The notes below the pieces were generated by a model. The model made no database searches and was not told the origin of the DNA. It saw only the letters and a program-made list of their open reading frames with translations. Of a DNA stretch of 64,000 nt, positions 30,157 through 43,391 are shown in pieces. This DNA is from Symbiodinium natans (Eukaryota; Sar; Dinophyceae; Suessiales; Symbiodiniaceae), in contig CAJNDS010002291.1 in assembly GCA_905221605.1 (NCBI GenBank), forward strand, positions 276,501 through 340,500. Direction: 5' to 3'. How positions within the stretch are numbered: the first letter of the stretch is position 1; the number at the start of each line of letters is the position of its first letter. Both the position numbers and the translations under genes were made by a program.

Positions 30157-33100
30157 ACCGGGGAGGCCACGCACAAGCGGACGTGACTTTTGCACACAAA
30201 AGCGGACCCAGAATCTGGCCTCGGAACAATTTCCTGCGCAAAGACCCGGAGCACATATGGAAAACCTACTCCTGCGGAAAAATACAGCTGGGTTAGCCCC
30301 AGCGGCTCCTGGCTGCCTGGCTGCGTCACTTCTGATTCTCCCTGCCATCAGCATCCACCTCCACAACCTCACCTGGCAGCGCTGCAAAGCCGCACGACAC
30401 ACTGCGCCGCTTGCATCTTGCCTATCTGGACGAGCGCCGACCGCATCATGTGACAAGTTCCAAAGCTTGAAGTAACGCTGAGGAAATCCATGGTGCCATG
30501 GAAGCTCATGGAAACCCTCGCTGAAGCTTCTGACATCTTTTTCCAAAGCCGCGCAAAGCATGAGAAAACCAATCGAAACCCCGCGGAGATTTTGCAGGAA
30601 CCCTCACAAAGCTCCACTGGAAGCTTTAAAGACCTGCGCGCGACCTATATAAGAAAACCCACAGAAACCCCGCGGAAACCCTCACACAGCCCTAAGAACT
30701 AAGAAACCCACGAAAACCCCTTCAAAGCTGTCAAAAACCATGGAAAACCCACGGTAACCTTCACAAGACATTAGAAAAACCTTCCGAGAGCTTCAAAAAC
30801 CTACGCAAAATCTAACAAAACCCACTGAAACCCCGCAAACCTTAGCTTTTAAAACAACCTAGGCAAAACTTGACAAAACCCACGGACATCTGCGGAAACC
30901 CTCACAAAACTTCAGAGAAATTCAAGGAAAACCTCCGGAAAGTTCAAAAACTGCGCGAAATCCCACGGAAACCCTCACGAAACCCTTGAGGAACCTACCA
31001 AAACCATCCAATAGGTTTTAACACACGCACGAAATCTAAGGAAACCCACGGAAACCCCCAGAAACCTCGCGGAAACCCTCGCGAAACTGTAGGGAAACCC
31101 AGGGAAACCCTCCAGAAGCTTAACAAACATGAACGGAAACCCTGCGGAAACCCCTTTATCAGGACTGGATTCACCCTTTGGCAATTTACAAAGTTATTAA
31201 AGGACAGGTGCAGGAAACCCGCCACCCAATCACCGCACGCCAATGTCAGTATTATACTACCGGTCGTCCCCTAAAGGGTGAGGACGCAAGAGGTGTTCTT
31301 CTGCTTCTGGCGAGGACCTGTGTCAACCGGAGCGCCGAAGCTGGGGCATGCCTGCCATACGAATCAATGGTCGCTGACCGTCTAAGAAGCACTTCGCGCC
31401 TTCAGGCAGAACGTCAAGGTACACATTGGTCTTTCACCAATCGGGTTCAGAAAAAGGAATACAGTCTACGTCTGCCTGGCTTCACCGTCCACGTCACAAC
31501 TTGCTATAGAACAAGACTGACTTCCTGCCTCAGGGTTCATGTCAGACTCAACCCAAGGACCTGACTGAAGGCATGACTGGTTTCTTGCACCCAAAGCTTT
31601 GACCCCGCGCATGGCTGTTGCTACAACCATACACAGCTAGGCCACCAAGCAGCGCACGGATGAGCTTGGACACCTCCGGCCGCGCACCGGCCGGCCGCGC
31701 CTGCGCCCCGCAACGAATGTGAAGCCTCTCGCATCGCCAAAAATGGCCCTTGAAGACCTCGGCAACCTCCTCCACTGAGTACTTCGCTGAGCGAGTTGCG
31801 AAGGGCTTGCGACACCTTGGAAGCACAAACATGGACCCTACGGACTATGTCTGGGCACTTTTTTCGGCCAACAAATCAGGCTCCGACGTGGCAGACGTGG
31901 CGCAAGTACGCTAGCTGTGGCCTAGGAGCTGCTTGAGGCAAGAGAGCGCTCAGCGGCGGCTCAGATGCAATCTGTTGAAGACACATGGCCCGTAGGCGCA
32001 AAAATTAGCAAAAGTCTCTGAGAGTCTTGCAGATCTCAAGGCATCTTGAAAAAACAATCCGGCACAAAATCCAGCAAAACAGGTCTACGTGCAAACAAAA
32101 GCAAAAGTACATTGCAAAAATAGCAAACAAACGCAAAACAACGCAAAACAACGCAAATCTCCGAAATCTCCTGTAAACAAGGAACAACATTTAGGGCTGC
32201 TAAACACAAGCTAAAAGACAACCGCATGAAAGTGGCCTCCACAGTTGCAGCTCCCTTTCTGCTGCAGCATTACAAAAGCAAGCAGCTGCTTCGGACAAGC
32301 CCCTGATCCCCAAGCTTATGTTCTGCACGCTGCTCCCCAAGGTTCCTGGAACAAGGGCAGGCGCAGGCACGCTGACGAGACCCAGCTGCGTGAGCCCAGG
32401 GCTCAAACTTGCGACCCCAAAAATGGGGCCGTCTCGCGGCCCCAAAAATGGGGCCACGAAATGCACCCAGCTTCCCTTATTATAATGTGTAAATACATGA
32501 AAAGGCTGGAACTGCGACCCCAAAATTGGGGCCGCCTGGCGGCCCCAATTTTGGTGTCGCTAAATCTGCATTTTTCGAGCCCCTGCGCTCCCCAGATTGC
32601 GACGCTACAGCAACTCTGACCCACAGGCAAGCTCCTAGCGTGGAGAATTTTTTTTTTTAAGAACAACGACCCCCCACAGGCAGCTTTCTTGCGGAAGTGA
32701 TCAACATAATAGAAACGGGCACCGGGGAGGCCACGCACAAGCGGACGTGACTTTTGCACACAAAAGCGGACCCAGAATCTGGCCTCGGAACAATTTCCTG
32801 CGCAAAGACCCGGAGCACATATGGAAAACCTACTCCTGCGGAAAAATACAGCTGGGTTAGCCCCAGCGGCTCCTGGCTGCCTGGCCGCGTCACTTCTGAT
32901 TCTCCCTGCCATCAGCATCCACCTCCACAACCTCACCTGGCAGCGCTGCAAAGCCGCACGACACACTGCGCCGCTTGCATCTTGCCTATCTGGACGAGCG
33001 CCGACCGCATCATGTGACAATTCCAAAGCTTGAAGTAACGCTGAGGAAATCCATGGTGCCATGGAAGCTCATGGAAACCCTCGCTGAAGCTTCTGACATC

Positions 33101-36100
33101 TTTTTCCAAAGCCGCGCAAAGCATGAGAAAACCAATCGAAACCCCGCGGAGATTTTGCAGGAACCCTCACAAAGCTCCACTGGAAGCTTTAAAGACCTGC
33201 GCACGACCTATATAAGAAAACCCACAGAAACCCCGCGGAAACCCTCACACAGCCCCTAAGAAACCCACGGAAACCCCTTCAAAGCTGTCAAAAACCATGG
33301 AAAACCCACGGTAACCTTCACAAGACATTAGAAAAACCTTCCGAGAGCTTCAAAAACCTACGCAAAATCTAACAAAACCCACTGAAACCCCGCAAACCTT
33401 AGCTTTTAAAAAACCTAGGCAAAACTTGACAAAACCCACGGACATCTGCGGAAACCCTCACAAAACTTCAGAGAAATTCAAGGAAAACCTCCGGAAAGTT
33501 CAAAAACTGCGCGAAATCCCACGGAAACCCTCACGAAACCCTTGAGGAACCTACCAAAACCATCCAATAGGTTTTAACACACGCACGAAATCTAAGGAAA
33601 CCCACGGAAACCCCCAGAAACCCCGCGGAAACCCTCGCGAAACTGTAGGGAAACCCAGGGAAACCCTCCAGAAGCTTAACAAACATGAACGGAAACCCTG
33701 CGGAAACCCCTTTATCAGGACTGGATTCACCCTTTGGCAATTTACAAAGTTATTAAAGGACAGGTGCAGGAAACCCGCCACCCAATCACCGCACGCCAAT
33801 GTCAGTATTATACTACCGGTCGTCCCCTAAAGGGTGAGGACGCAAGAGGTGTTCTTCTGCTTCTGGCGAGGACCTGTGTCAACCGGAGCGCCGAAGCTGG
33901 GGCATGCCTGCCATACGAATCAATGGTCGCTGACCGTCTAAGAAGCACTTCGCGCCTTCAGGCAGAACGTCAAGGTACACATTGGTCTTTCACCAATCGG
34001 GTTCAGAAAAAGGAATACAGTCTACGTCTGCCTGGCTTCACCGTCCACGTCACAACTTGCTATAGAACAAAACTGACTTACTGCCTCAGGGTTCATGTCA
34101 GACTCAACCCAAGGACCTGACTGAAGGCATGACTGGTTTCTTGCACCCAAAGCTTTGACCCCGCGCATGGCTGTTGCTACAACCATACACAGCTAGGCCA
34201 CCAAGCAGCGCACGGATGAGCTTGGACACCTCCGGCCGCGCACCGGCCGGCCGCGCCTGCGCCCCGCAACGAATGTGAAGCCTCTCGCATCGCCAAAAAT
34301 GGCCCTTGAAGACCTCGGCAACCTCCTCCACTGAGTACTTCGCTGAGCGAGTTGCGAAGGGCTTGCGACACCTTGGAAGCACAAACATGGACCCTACGGA
34401 CTATGTCTGGGCACTTTTTTCGGCCAACAAATCAGGCTCCGACGTGGCAGACGTGGCGCAAGTACGCTAGCTGTGGCCTAGGAGCTGCTTGAGGCAAGAG
34501 AGCGCTCAGCGGCGGCTCAGATGCAATCTGTTGAAGACACATGGCCCGTAGGCGCAAAAATTAGCAAAAGTCTCTGAGAGTCTTGCAGATCTCAAGGCAT
34601 CTTGAAAAAAACAATCCGGCACAAAATCCAGCAAAACAGGTCTACGTGCAAACAAAAGCAAAAGTACATTGCAAAAGTAGCAAACAAACGCAAAACAACG
34701 CAAATCTCCGAAATCTCCTGTAAACAAGGAACAACATTTAGGGCTGCTAAACACAAGCTAAAAGACAACCGCATGAAAGTGGCCTCCACAGTTGCAGCTC
34801 CCTTTCTGCTGCAGCATTACAAAAGCAAGCAGCTGCTTCGGACAAGCCCCTGATCCCCAAGCTTATGTTCTGCACGCTGCTCCCCAAGGTTCCTGGAACA
34901 AGGGCAGGCGCAGGCACGCTGACGAGACCCAGCTGCGTGAGCCCAGGGCTCAAACTTGCGACCCCAAAAATGGGGCCGTCTCGCGGCCCCAAAAATGGGG
35001 CCACGAAATGCACCCAGCTTCCCTTATTATAATGTGTAAATACATGAAAAGGCTGGAACTGCGACCCCAAAATTGGGGCCGCCTGGCGGCCCCAATTTTG
35101 GTGTCGCTAAATCTGCATTTTTCGAGCCCCTGCGCTCCCCAGATTGCGACGCTACAGCAACTCTGACCCACAGGCAAGCTCCTAGCGTGGAGAATTTTTT
35201 TTTTAAGAACAACGACCCCCCACAGGCAGCTTTCTTGCGGAAGTGATCAACATAATAGAAACGGGCACCGGGGAGGCCACGCACAAGCGGACGTGACTTT
35301 TGCACACAAAAGCGGACCCAGAATCTGGCCTCGGAACAATTTCCTGCGCAAAGACCCGGAGCACATATGGAAAACCTACTCCTGCGGAAAAATACAGCTG
35401 GGTTAGCCCCAGCGGCTCCTGGCTGCCTGGCCGCGTCACTTCTGATTCTCCCTGCCATCAGCATCCACCTCCACAACCTCACCTGGCAGCGCTGCAAAGC
35501 CGCACGACACACTGCGCCGCTTGCATCTTGCCTATCTGGACGAGCGCCGACCGCATCATGTGACAAGTTCCAAAGCTTGAAGTAACGCTGAGGAAATCCA
35601 TGGTGCCATGGAAGCTCATGGAAACCCTCGCTGAAGCTTCTGACATCTTTTTCCAAAGCCGCGCAAAGCATGAGAAAACCAATCGAAACCCCGCGGAGAT
35701 TTTGCAGGAACCCTCACAAAGCTCCACTGGAAGCTTTAAAGACCTGCGCGCGACCTATATAAGAAAACCCACAGAAACCCCGCGGAAACCCTCACACAGC
35801 CCTAAGAACTAAGAAACCCACGGAAACCCCTTCAAAGCTGTCAAAAACCATGGAAAACCCACGGTAACCTTCACAAGACATTAGAAAAACCTTCCGAGAG
35901 CTTCAAAAACCTACGCAAAATCTAACAAAACCCACTGAAACCCCGCAAACCTTAGCTTTTAAAACAACCTAGGCAAAACTTGACAAAACCCACGGACATC
36001 TGCGGAAACCCTCACAAAACTTCAGAGAAATTCAAGGAAAACCTCCGGAAAGTTCAAAAACTGCGCGAAATCCCACGGAAACCCTCACGAAACCCTTGAG

Positions 36101-36350
36101 GAACCTACCAAAACCATCCAATAGGTTTTAACACACGCACGAAATCTAAGGAAACCCACGGAAACCCCCAGAAACCCCGCGGAAACCCTCGCGAAACTGT
36201 AGGGAAACCCAGGGAAACCCTCCAGAAGCTTAACAAACATGAACGGAAACCCTGCGGAAACCGCTCAGATGCAATCTGTTGAAGACACATGGCCCGTAGG
36301 CGCAAAAATTAGCAAAAGTCTCTGAGAGTCTTGCAGATCTCAAGGCATCT
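30157..36350. repeat. 2.55-kb tandem repeat: two full units plus one internally deleted unit
   Basis: The phrase ACCGGGGAGGCCACGC starts units at 30157, 32721 and 35267 (lengths 2,564 and 2,546 bp), and the units are almost identical. Unit 3 follows the others to about 36262, jumps over about 805 bp to the segment starting GCTCAGATGCAATCTG, and ends at 36350. Each unit contains a stretch rich in CGGAAACCC-type short repeats, a GC palindrome cluster and shared open frames without family matches. No convincing gene is seen. Confidence 0.95.
32514..32560. repeat. 47-bp near-perfect palindrome (also at 35061-35107)
   Basis: Two 23-bp arms (GCGACCCCAAAATTGGGG continuing to GCC) with one mismatch and a single-base loop. 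About 100 bp upstream is a related cluster with GGCCCCAAAAATGGGGCC. Both recur in unit 2 of the tandem repeat. Confidence 0.9.
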
Positions 36351-37650
36351 CGAGAAATAAGTGAAGTGTTGAGATGTGCAAAGGTGGTAGAGAATCGATC
36401 GAAGTTTGTTTTACCGACGAATTTCGATGAACAGATGTTCAATTTCCTGTACAGCCCGTTTCACACCGTTTTGTAAAGGTTTAAGAGGTGAACACCAAGT
36501 CGGAAAAGTGTGCTGAGGGTGCTAAGGGAAAAGAGAACGCAAAAAACAAAACTCAAGTCTCTTTCGGTCATCCAAGAAAATGCACAAGTGCACATGCAAA
36601 TTTGAGTGCGTACACAGCTAAGCTTGGCGCAGCTCCTGGAGCACTGCTGCTCACTCGATCGCATCGTTGGGAAATCAAAGAACTGTCCGTCTGGTCTTGC
36701 TTAACTTCTCGACAAAACTGGCGGGCGCTTGGAACCTTTCGCTCTTCACGTTTGAGCCTGGGTTGCTCCTTTGTAACACGCATCTTCCTTCTTCTGCTGG
36801 CTGGCTCATCATCCGGGCGGCTTCTTCGGCATTGGCTTTGTTGACAGCCTTCTGCTATCTTCCTTTGTCACTTCATCTCGCTTTCGCTTCTTCATCATTT
36901 CCAGCAGCAACACTCTCTGATTTTGCTCAAACAGCCTTGCAGACTCTGGACTTGCTTCAACCAGAAGGGTATTACCTCTCCTGCCAACTTCAAAATCACT
37001 TGGATTACCTTCGTCATCTTTTTGCCTTTCTAAACTTTTCAATCGTTCAAGGCTTCTTCCGCGTCTCTTCTGAGCTCTTCCAACTCTCCTTTCAACTTCT
37101 CAGCTTCCTTGAGCTTCTCTTCAATTTCTTTCTTTTCCGCCTGATGCGCTCCTCGGGCTTCTTTTTCCTTCTTCCTCATTTCTTGCAAGTCGTCTTCAAA
37201 AAATCGTCTTGCTATGCTTCATGTCCTGCACCATTGCTTCACTTCATTGCCGAATCTTGACGCTGTGCGGAACTTCTTGAAAAGCTCTTTCATCTTCTCA
37301 TTCAGCACTGACTTCTCATCGATCACTTCGCTTGGTTTTCCCTCCTCCGCTGCCGACTCCAGCGTAGTCTTCCACAAACCTTCTTCGCCAAGCAAAAGGT
37401 ACTTCGACTCATCTTCCTCCTCTTCCTTCGCTGGCGACTTCTTTTTCTCTTCTGCTTTTTCTCCGTCTACCATTGCGTGGTCTTCCTTTGACTCGTCTTT
37501 TTCTTCTTCCACTACTTTCTTTGGCTCGTCTGTCTTTCTTCTCTTCGCTCGTGCTGCTTTCGTCCGATGACGACTCACTTGACGGGTCCCTGGCAGCTAC
37601 GTTGGACGGCGACTTTTTCTTTTCTTCGCTCTCCTCCTCTTCAACCTTTT
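36351..37650 (-). pseudogene. Charged Lys/Glu/Ser-rich reading frames downstream of a copia remnant
   Basis: Minus-strand frames are strongly charged: VEEEESEEKKKSPSNVAARD, SSESSSDESSTSEEKKDRR, KKVVEEEKDESKEDHAMVD and LEMMKKRKRDEVTKEDSRR, in different phases over 37650-36820. The composition suggests a degraded nucleic-acid-binding or disordered protein, perhaps the gag of an adjacent element. Plus-strand frames across the same stretch (Leu/Phe/Ser-rich) are its complement. Confidence 0.4.
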
Positions 37651-37654
37651 TCCT

Positions 37655-38010
37655 AAGAAGCATTCTCCTGCAGCGCATCCTCTCTTCTTTTCTTTGCTGC
37701 TTCTGTCATTTTAGCAAGCTCTTCAACTCGCTCGGTCCTCGATCTTCGTCGCGGAACTTCTTTGCATTTAAGAATGCATGGTGACGGCTTGAACAATCCC
37801 TTGTCAGCCTTTTCTTCATTCGTTCCGGCCGTTGCCAGTTCGGCCATTGCCCACAACAGATCAACATCGAGGTGTCGGGCCTTCCTCAAACCCTTCCTCG
37901 CAATCAACTGCCTTGAACTGTTGAATCTGAGAACATTAACCTGCCGTTTGGACAGAAAATCAACTGCAGGACGAGAGAGTTCAACCGTGGTGTTGATTCG
38001 TTAAGCGCTG
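37655..38010 (-). pseudogene. Ty1/copia-type RNase H C-terminal remnant
   Basis: The minus strand reads QLIARKGLRKARHLDVDLLW then GTNEEKADKGLFKP. This matches the conserved end of copia polyproteins (R-H-L-D-V-x2-L-W, then a short linker to N-x-A-D-x2-T-K-P). Upstream RT motifs are not found in frame, so only the last 110 or so codons of the polyprotein survive. The frame runs on to ALQENAS before its stop. Confidence 0.7.
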
Positions 38011-39370
38011 CCCAAGCCAAACCACTTTGAATTCCAAAGTGTATAACCAGCGTGTAAAGTGCGAGCGAAAGCGAAACACCAGAGTAAATTCAGCAAATTT
38101 GACTGATGAAGTGATTTGAGGGGGGTTTTAAGAGCTTTTCTGTCGCTTGCTCTTCCGAATCTGTCAATCTCCAAAAGTGAATTCTGAAAGCTTCTTCAAC
38201 ACACATGAAATCAGGTCTTTTCTGGTGCCAAGTACAAAAGAAGCAATATCTTTTTTGTACGTGGTGATCTTCTTTCGATTATGGGTCCATTCCCTTTTCT
38301 TGACATGCGCTACCGTTGATACGTTGTTCCAACTCCAACACCTGTTCCTGAAACTCTTCCTTCGTTGATGCACTTAGACAAGTTATTTGCTCTCGAATCC
38401 TGCGGCAAGCACCTTCTGAGGGCGGTGCCAAAAGAAACAAGACCGAAACTGTACATCTACCGCTGGGTCCTTGAACTTGACGAAAACAAAATGCGTCCAT
38501 CAGCTTCCTTGCTTTCGCGGGCCAACGCTCCCTGCAGCTTTACCGGCTTTACCTCTGTCCCCTGACATCGTGCAATTGTTATTGCTTTTGAGTTGCCAGT
38601 TCAGAGGTTTTTGGTTTTGGGCTTGGAGCTTTGGTTTTTCAAACCAAACTTTGGGTTTTGAACTTTGAGCTTTGGAAGGTTCTTCCAGAGTGGTATGCCA
38701 CCCTAACAAAGAATTTGAAGAGGAGCTTAAGGAGGGTAGCAGCTCAAATCCGGACATGCCGGAATTGTGCACCCAGGATGCAACATCTATAACAATGGGA
38801 GCCGCCACAATTTATTTTGTTCACTGTTCGTTGGTCCGGGGATTAATTCATCTAGAATTTTTGCATGAAAAGGCGTGAGTTGCAATGTTGTAAGAAACGC
38901 GAGATGTTCGAGCAATTCGAAGTCGCCTCATGCATGCTGGGGGCGTGCCTGGATAAGTTGTTGTATTGTGTCGAAACACGAACAGCGGTAGTTTCGCTTA
39001 GAGGTTTGGTGGCCTTATTTTTCAATGCAGCAGCTTGACTGTGTGAGTTTGTAACGATTCTTAACTTGGACTTGGAGGCAACGGTTGGTTTGGACAGCTC
39101 GGGCTCGAAAATCCGAAATCTGGAATAGAATGAACGGTCGCGATTTTTTTTATTTTGAGAACGCTGTTTCTGCGGCACCTCTTGCTTTTCGAGCTTCTGG
39201 GGTGGCTGAGGTGACCCACACAGGCGTCACGGATCCAAGCATGCGCAAGTTCATGCTCCGAACCTGACCTTGAGCAGGTGGTCGGTAGTGGTGAGGTAGG
39301 ACTCCTGTCCTTGGGAGTGCTGTGTGCTGAGTGCTGTGACTGCTGTGACTGTGACTGCTGTGAGAGTGTG
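38011..39370. other. Unassigned stretch, possibly decayed element
   Basis: Open frames of 60-110 codons occur on both strands without family motifs. A minus-strand piece, KEEFQEQVLELEQRINGSA (about 38355-38300), looks coiled-coil. No splice-restorable gene was found. Confidence 0.3.
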
Positions 39371-39374
39371 ACAG

Positions 39375-39488
39375 TGAATGAGTGAGTGAGTGAGTGAGGC
39401 TGGGCTGCTAGACTGTCAGTCAGTCAGTCTTGACTGTTTCCCTTTCCCTATGTATATATATATGTATATATGTATGTATATATATATG

Positions 39489-39520
<32 letters not shown>

Positions 39521-39530
39521 TATGTATATA
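39375..39530. repeat. Simple repeats: (GTGA)n, (GTCA)n and (TATG/TA)n
   Basis: GTGAGTGAGTGAGTGAG at about 39380, CAGTCAGTCAGTC near 39416, then TA/TG dinucleotides to 39530. Confidence 0.95.
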
Positions 39531-42500
39531 TGAAACGTGTGTTTAGATACCAAATACTCTGGGGCATGCGCGCGTCTTTCCTCTCCTTGGGGAGTCTGAC
39601 CTTTACCATCCCTTTGCCAATGCGGGTCCGTGATGTGTCTTTGAAAACGAGCACTGGAGGCTGACTATCGATGATGACCTTGGTTCGAGCCGAATGACGT
39701 CGCACCAGTAGCTACATGATGGTGATTTTGAAGATCTGGCAGTGTCGCAATTTGCCACTCCCCGCATGCTCAGTGCTGTATGATTGCACCGGGACTTCTT
39801 CGACGACGTCGAGTACTGAGTGCGTGGGGTTTCCTAGTAGTTCGGCGCCTTTGCTTGGATTGTTGCTTCTGTTTTCTTGTTTTTTGGGTGGTTGCGTGGT
39901 GTTCTTGGTGGTTTGCGCGCGCTGACTTCGTTTCACCCGTTACGTCGAGCCCAACAAGACCGGCCTACTGTGCTACTGATGTAGTAAAGGGGCGCCAGTC
40001 CAAAAAAAAAAATTTAGATACCAAATACTCCATTTCCCCTGAACTGCTTGTTTCGACGCCACTATGGGAAACTACCTAACAGCATGTCAAAGTTCAGTTG
40101 ATCAGAAATTCACTCACCCAGCCTATCCTTGGAATCCGGCCAGGGAAACAGAGCCCTGTGCCTAACCCAGTCGTCGGCAATGACCGCGCGGTCCATTCTC
40201 CCTTTCTGTCAAAAAAGAAGATGCGCGAGGTGTTGCATGCTTTTGCATGCTTTACCGGGCTCTACATGTGTTGCACTACCCCAACCCCCTCTTCGAATTT
40301 TTCTACACAAGACGGGTTTGGCTTGGTTCGTCGGGTCTTTCAGTTTGTTGTTTGGTTGCCTTAGTTGGTTTTTTCTTGATTGGGACGTTACCATGACCGT
40401 CCGTGCAACTCAAAAAACACTCAAAAATGGCTTACTGTGCTGCTGACGCAGAAAAGAGGCGTGTGCTTCAAAAATCAGGTCATGTGCCAAAACAGAACCA
40501 AGTCATGGCGGGAAGTCGTTCTCAACAGCGAATCTTTTCCGCAAGGGCATGCTTAGTTTTCTTGGACTTCCCAAATGAAAATGCAAACGCAAGTACAATA
40601 AGTATCCACGATGTTTCCTGTCCTGTCTGGCTCGGTGAGACTACTTAGAAAGAGGGGGAATCAAAAACGGAAACCTTGAGTAGACAGAAAAAGTTGTTGT
40701 TACTGTAGGCTGGGGAATATCTGATGTATGTATCGAAAAAAATTGTACTTCCTTTAAAACAAGTGCTTTGCTAATACTTGCAAGATTCGCAATGTTCGTG
40801 ATCATTGATTGATATTAGTACCTTGATGGGTCTCCCCTCCCTTGACTGCCGTCTCCGTCCAAAACTCATTTCCGTCGACTCTCGGTTTCGCATTGAAGCA
40901 CCAAACGAGAACCCAACCCCAAGTTTTCGGGAACAATCCAAAAAACAACGAGCACTTGCAAAATGGAAAAGCAGAATAAAAGGATTCCTTCCTCCCCCAA
41001 CCCCCCTTCCCCCGTCCCCCCCCATCTTCCCATCCCCCCATCCCCTTTCTTGTCCCCCCATCCCCCCCATCCCGGACAAGAGTAGCGACTACTACGATGG
41101 CGGGAGCCCAGACATGCGAAAACGTGGGGGCCCAGAGCGTGTTTTTTTGTAGGTTTCTCCATTTAGTCGATAAGAGAACCTTTTGTTTCTTCCGCCTTTT
41201 TTTGGAAGACTTCTAATTTTCTTTGTAGTTTAAGTAAAGTAGAGCCTTGCATTGTAACGGAAAACATATTTGTGACTTCTTGTTTCAGGGACAATTATTA
41301 GTCCCATAGGCCCTAAACAGCAACAGGTTAAAACGTAAAACAAGGGAAAATAATTCCTCACCCTTGCAAAAAAGACATGGAATCTATCTTTGAGTGGATT
41401 GAAATCTTGAAGGTGTCCAAGGGCTTTTGATGCCACCTACACGACCCTTTCCTTCGTGCATTGACGCGGGTTGTGAGTGTGCAGTTTTCCGGTCGGTCCA
41501 CGCATGGCGTATTTCTGAAAAACATGCGATGTTGTGTGCCAAGCTCGTTCATGTTTTGGGCCGTCACAGTTGCTGTGTGCCCTCGAATGTGGTGTGGGAT
41601 ATGGCCTGGTGGCAAAAGCCACGGTCAGCAAGCAGAGCAGGCGGGGGCAGCTCGTTTTAATTTTCTGTTTCCATTTGGAGTTTATTGTGTCAGGTTCCCC
41701 ATATCCGCAGCGAAGCCCGCAGTCGCGTTCCAGGTGTGTTCCTCCACACGATATGTTGCCGTTATGTTCTGAACGACATGTTTTGAGGCCAAACACTGGG
41801 CACCTATGCAGCAGTGAGATACACGTGCCAGCTTGATGCTAACTTCCATGCCCGGTATGTTTGGGATCCTAGGTTGACAGCTGCAGTCGAGGTGAGCTAC
41901 GTCTACGTCGGTTGAATTCTTGCATTTCCCGGTGATGAAGAAGTTGACCAGGACTTCTTGCAAGAGGTTCAAGGCCAAGAAGAAGTTGGCAAAGCAGATC
42001 GTCTGCGGCTCGCGAGTGTCGGTCGAGGATTGGACTTCGCATGTGTTTGGTTGATTTTATTTGTAAGGTGCCCTGAAAGAAGAACAACTTCAGCGCAATG
42101 CTTTACAGGCAGCACTATCTAGAGGTTAAAGACATGTTGACATGCTTCTAGGCTTTTGCACTGCAGGCTTCACTGGGTCCATTGCACAAGGACACGGGAG
42201 TTCAATTGTTCCGTACTTGTATACAGCTTTGGCAACGTACTGCGTGATCCATGAGTTTTTTCTGTACTGTTGTCAGACGGGTAAGCATCTCAGCGACCAC
42301 ACTGCCTCGGGAGGCGTTACTCGTGGGCACGGCATGTGGAATGACCATTGTGTTTGTTTGTTGTAGTGTTGGAAAGGCTTGTATCTCAAATACAAAGCAT
42401 GCCGTCCGGACCTCATTGTGCATGGACTTTTGAATTTGCGAACACTACCCGTCATTGCTTCAGCAGGCACGATGGACGACAGAGCATCCAAGGCAGGCTT

Positions 42501-43391
42501 TGTTCCCGCAGTCCGATCAACATTTTTGTTTCTTAGCAACAGTTTGGCTCGCATGGTTGAACTTCGTAGCGCTATAGAAAATCGGCTGGACAGTGGATTG
42601 ATGATGGATGCCGCTCAAGGCACGCTGCACGCACACACTGACGGAAAGAGCATCAAGAAGTTGGCCATGTTTAAGCACGCACCAGGACGACCTGTCCATT
42701 GAAGTTTGCTGGCCATTTGAAAGTTTCGATCAAACAGGTTCTGATGTTCCAGGAAAAACTTGACCAATTTGATGCCTGTGCTGGGCTTATGGGTAGGGAT
42801 GCCACGAAAGAACACGAGGAAGTCCGGCGCCTTGCCCCAGAGGATAGGCAGAAAAACCAAAACGATCGAGATGCTCAGAGTCCAGCCGCGGCCACATGCG
42901 ACCCCGACGCGACCCCGACCAGCCGCGCTTCGCCTGCTACGAACCCCTATAAGAGTGCAGCTTGAACGTGTCGCTGATGGAACTGCATGGCGCTCACCTG
43001 GCACCTCTCGTCAGGTTTTGAGGAAACTGGAGCCCTGACCCGACTCCCCAATTGCGGAGCAACCACTTTCATGCCGAAGGGCCGACAACGAAAAGGGTGA
43101 CCGAACCCCCTGAAAAGATTGAGGCGATGCAGTGCAGCTTGGGCTCGGGTATGAGAGGGCTCCACTTCAATGGTTGAAGAAGCCTGGGGAGCAACGACAG
43201 CTTACATCGCCAACGCTGGTGCCAAAGGGGGAAATGCGAGCTTTCGGCGGCACGTGTATCAGCTCCATCCTTTGGGCTCTCTTCGTTGGACGGTTCTGGG
43301 ACTCTGGCACAAGAGCTGTTGAAGAAAGTGCATCACGAGAGGCTTGTTCGCCTTAAGGCGTTTCATGACAAGCTTGCTTGCAACAGTTTGT
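39531..43391. other. Unassigned stretch with short duplications and a C-rich tract
   Basis: TTTAGATACCAAATACTC occurs at about 39543 and again at about 40013. Related plus-strand phrases AYCATDVVKGRQ (about 39965) and AYCAADAEKRRV (about 40432) suggest an old duplication of some 470 bp. 40985-41085 is C-rich (runs of 5-8 C). No gene could be rebuilt between 41100 and 43390. Confidence 0.4.

Noticed and set aside
31178-31564. 128-codon plus-strand open frame repeated at 33734-34120
   Set aside because: It has no ATG (opens at TTG), no family similarity, and its conservation is explained by the recent 2.55-kb tandem duplication.
32403-33062. 219-codon minus-strand open frame (also near 35027-35671)
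   Set aside because: It crosses palindromes and short repeats, changes phase between units and has no recognisable domain.
36667-37260. 197-codon plus-strand Leu/Phe/Ser-rich frame
   Set aside because: It is the complement of a Lys/Glu-rich minus-strand region and has no membrane-protein or family signature of its own.
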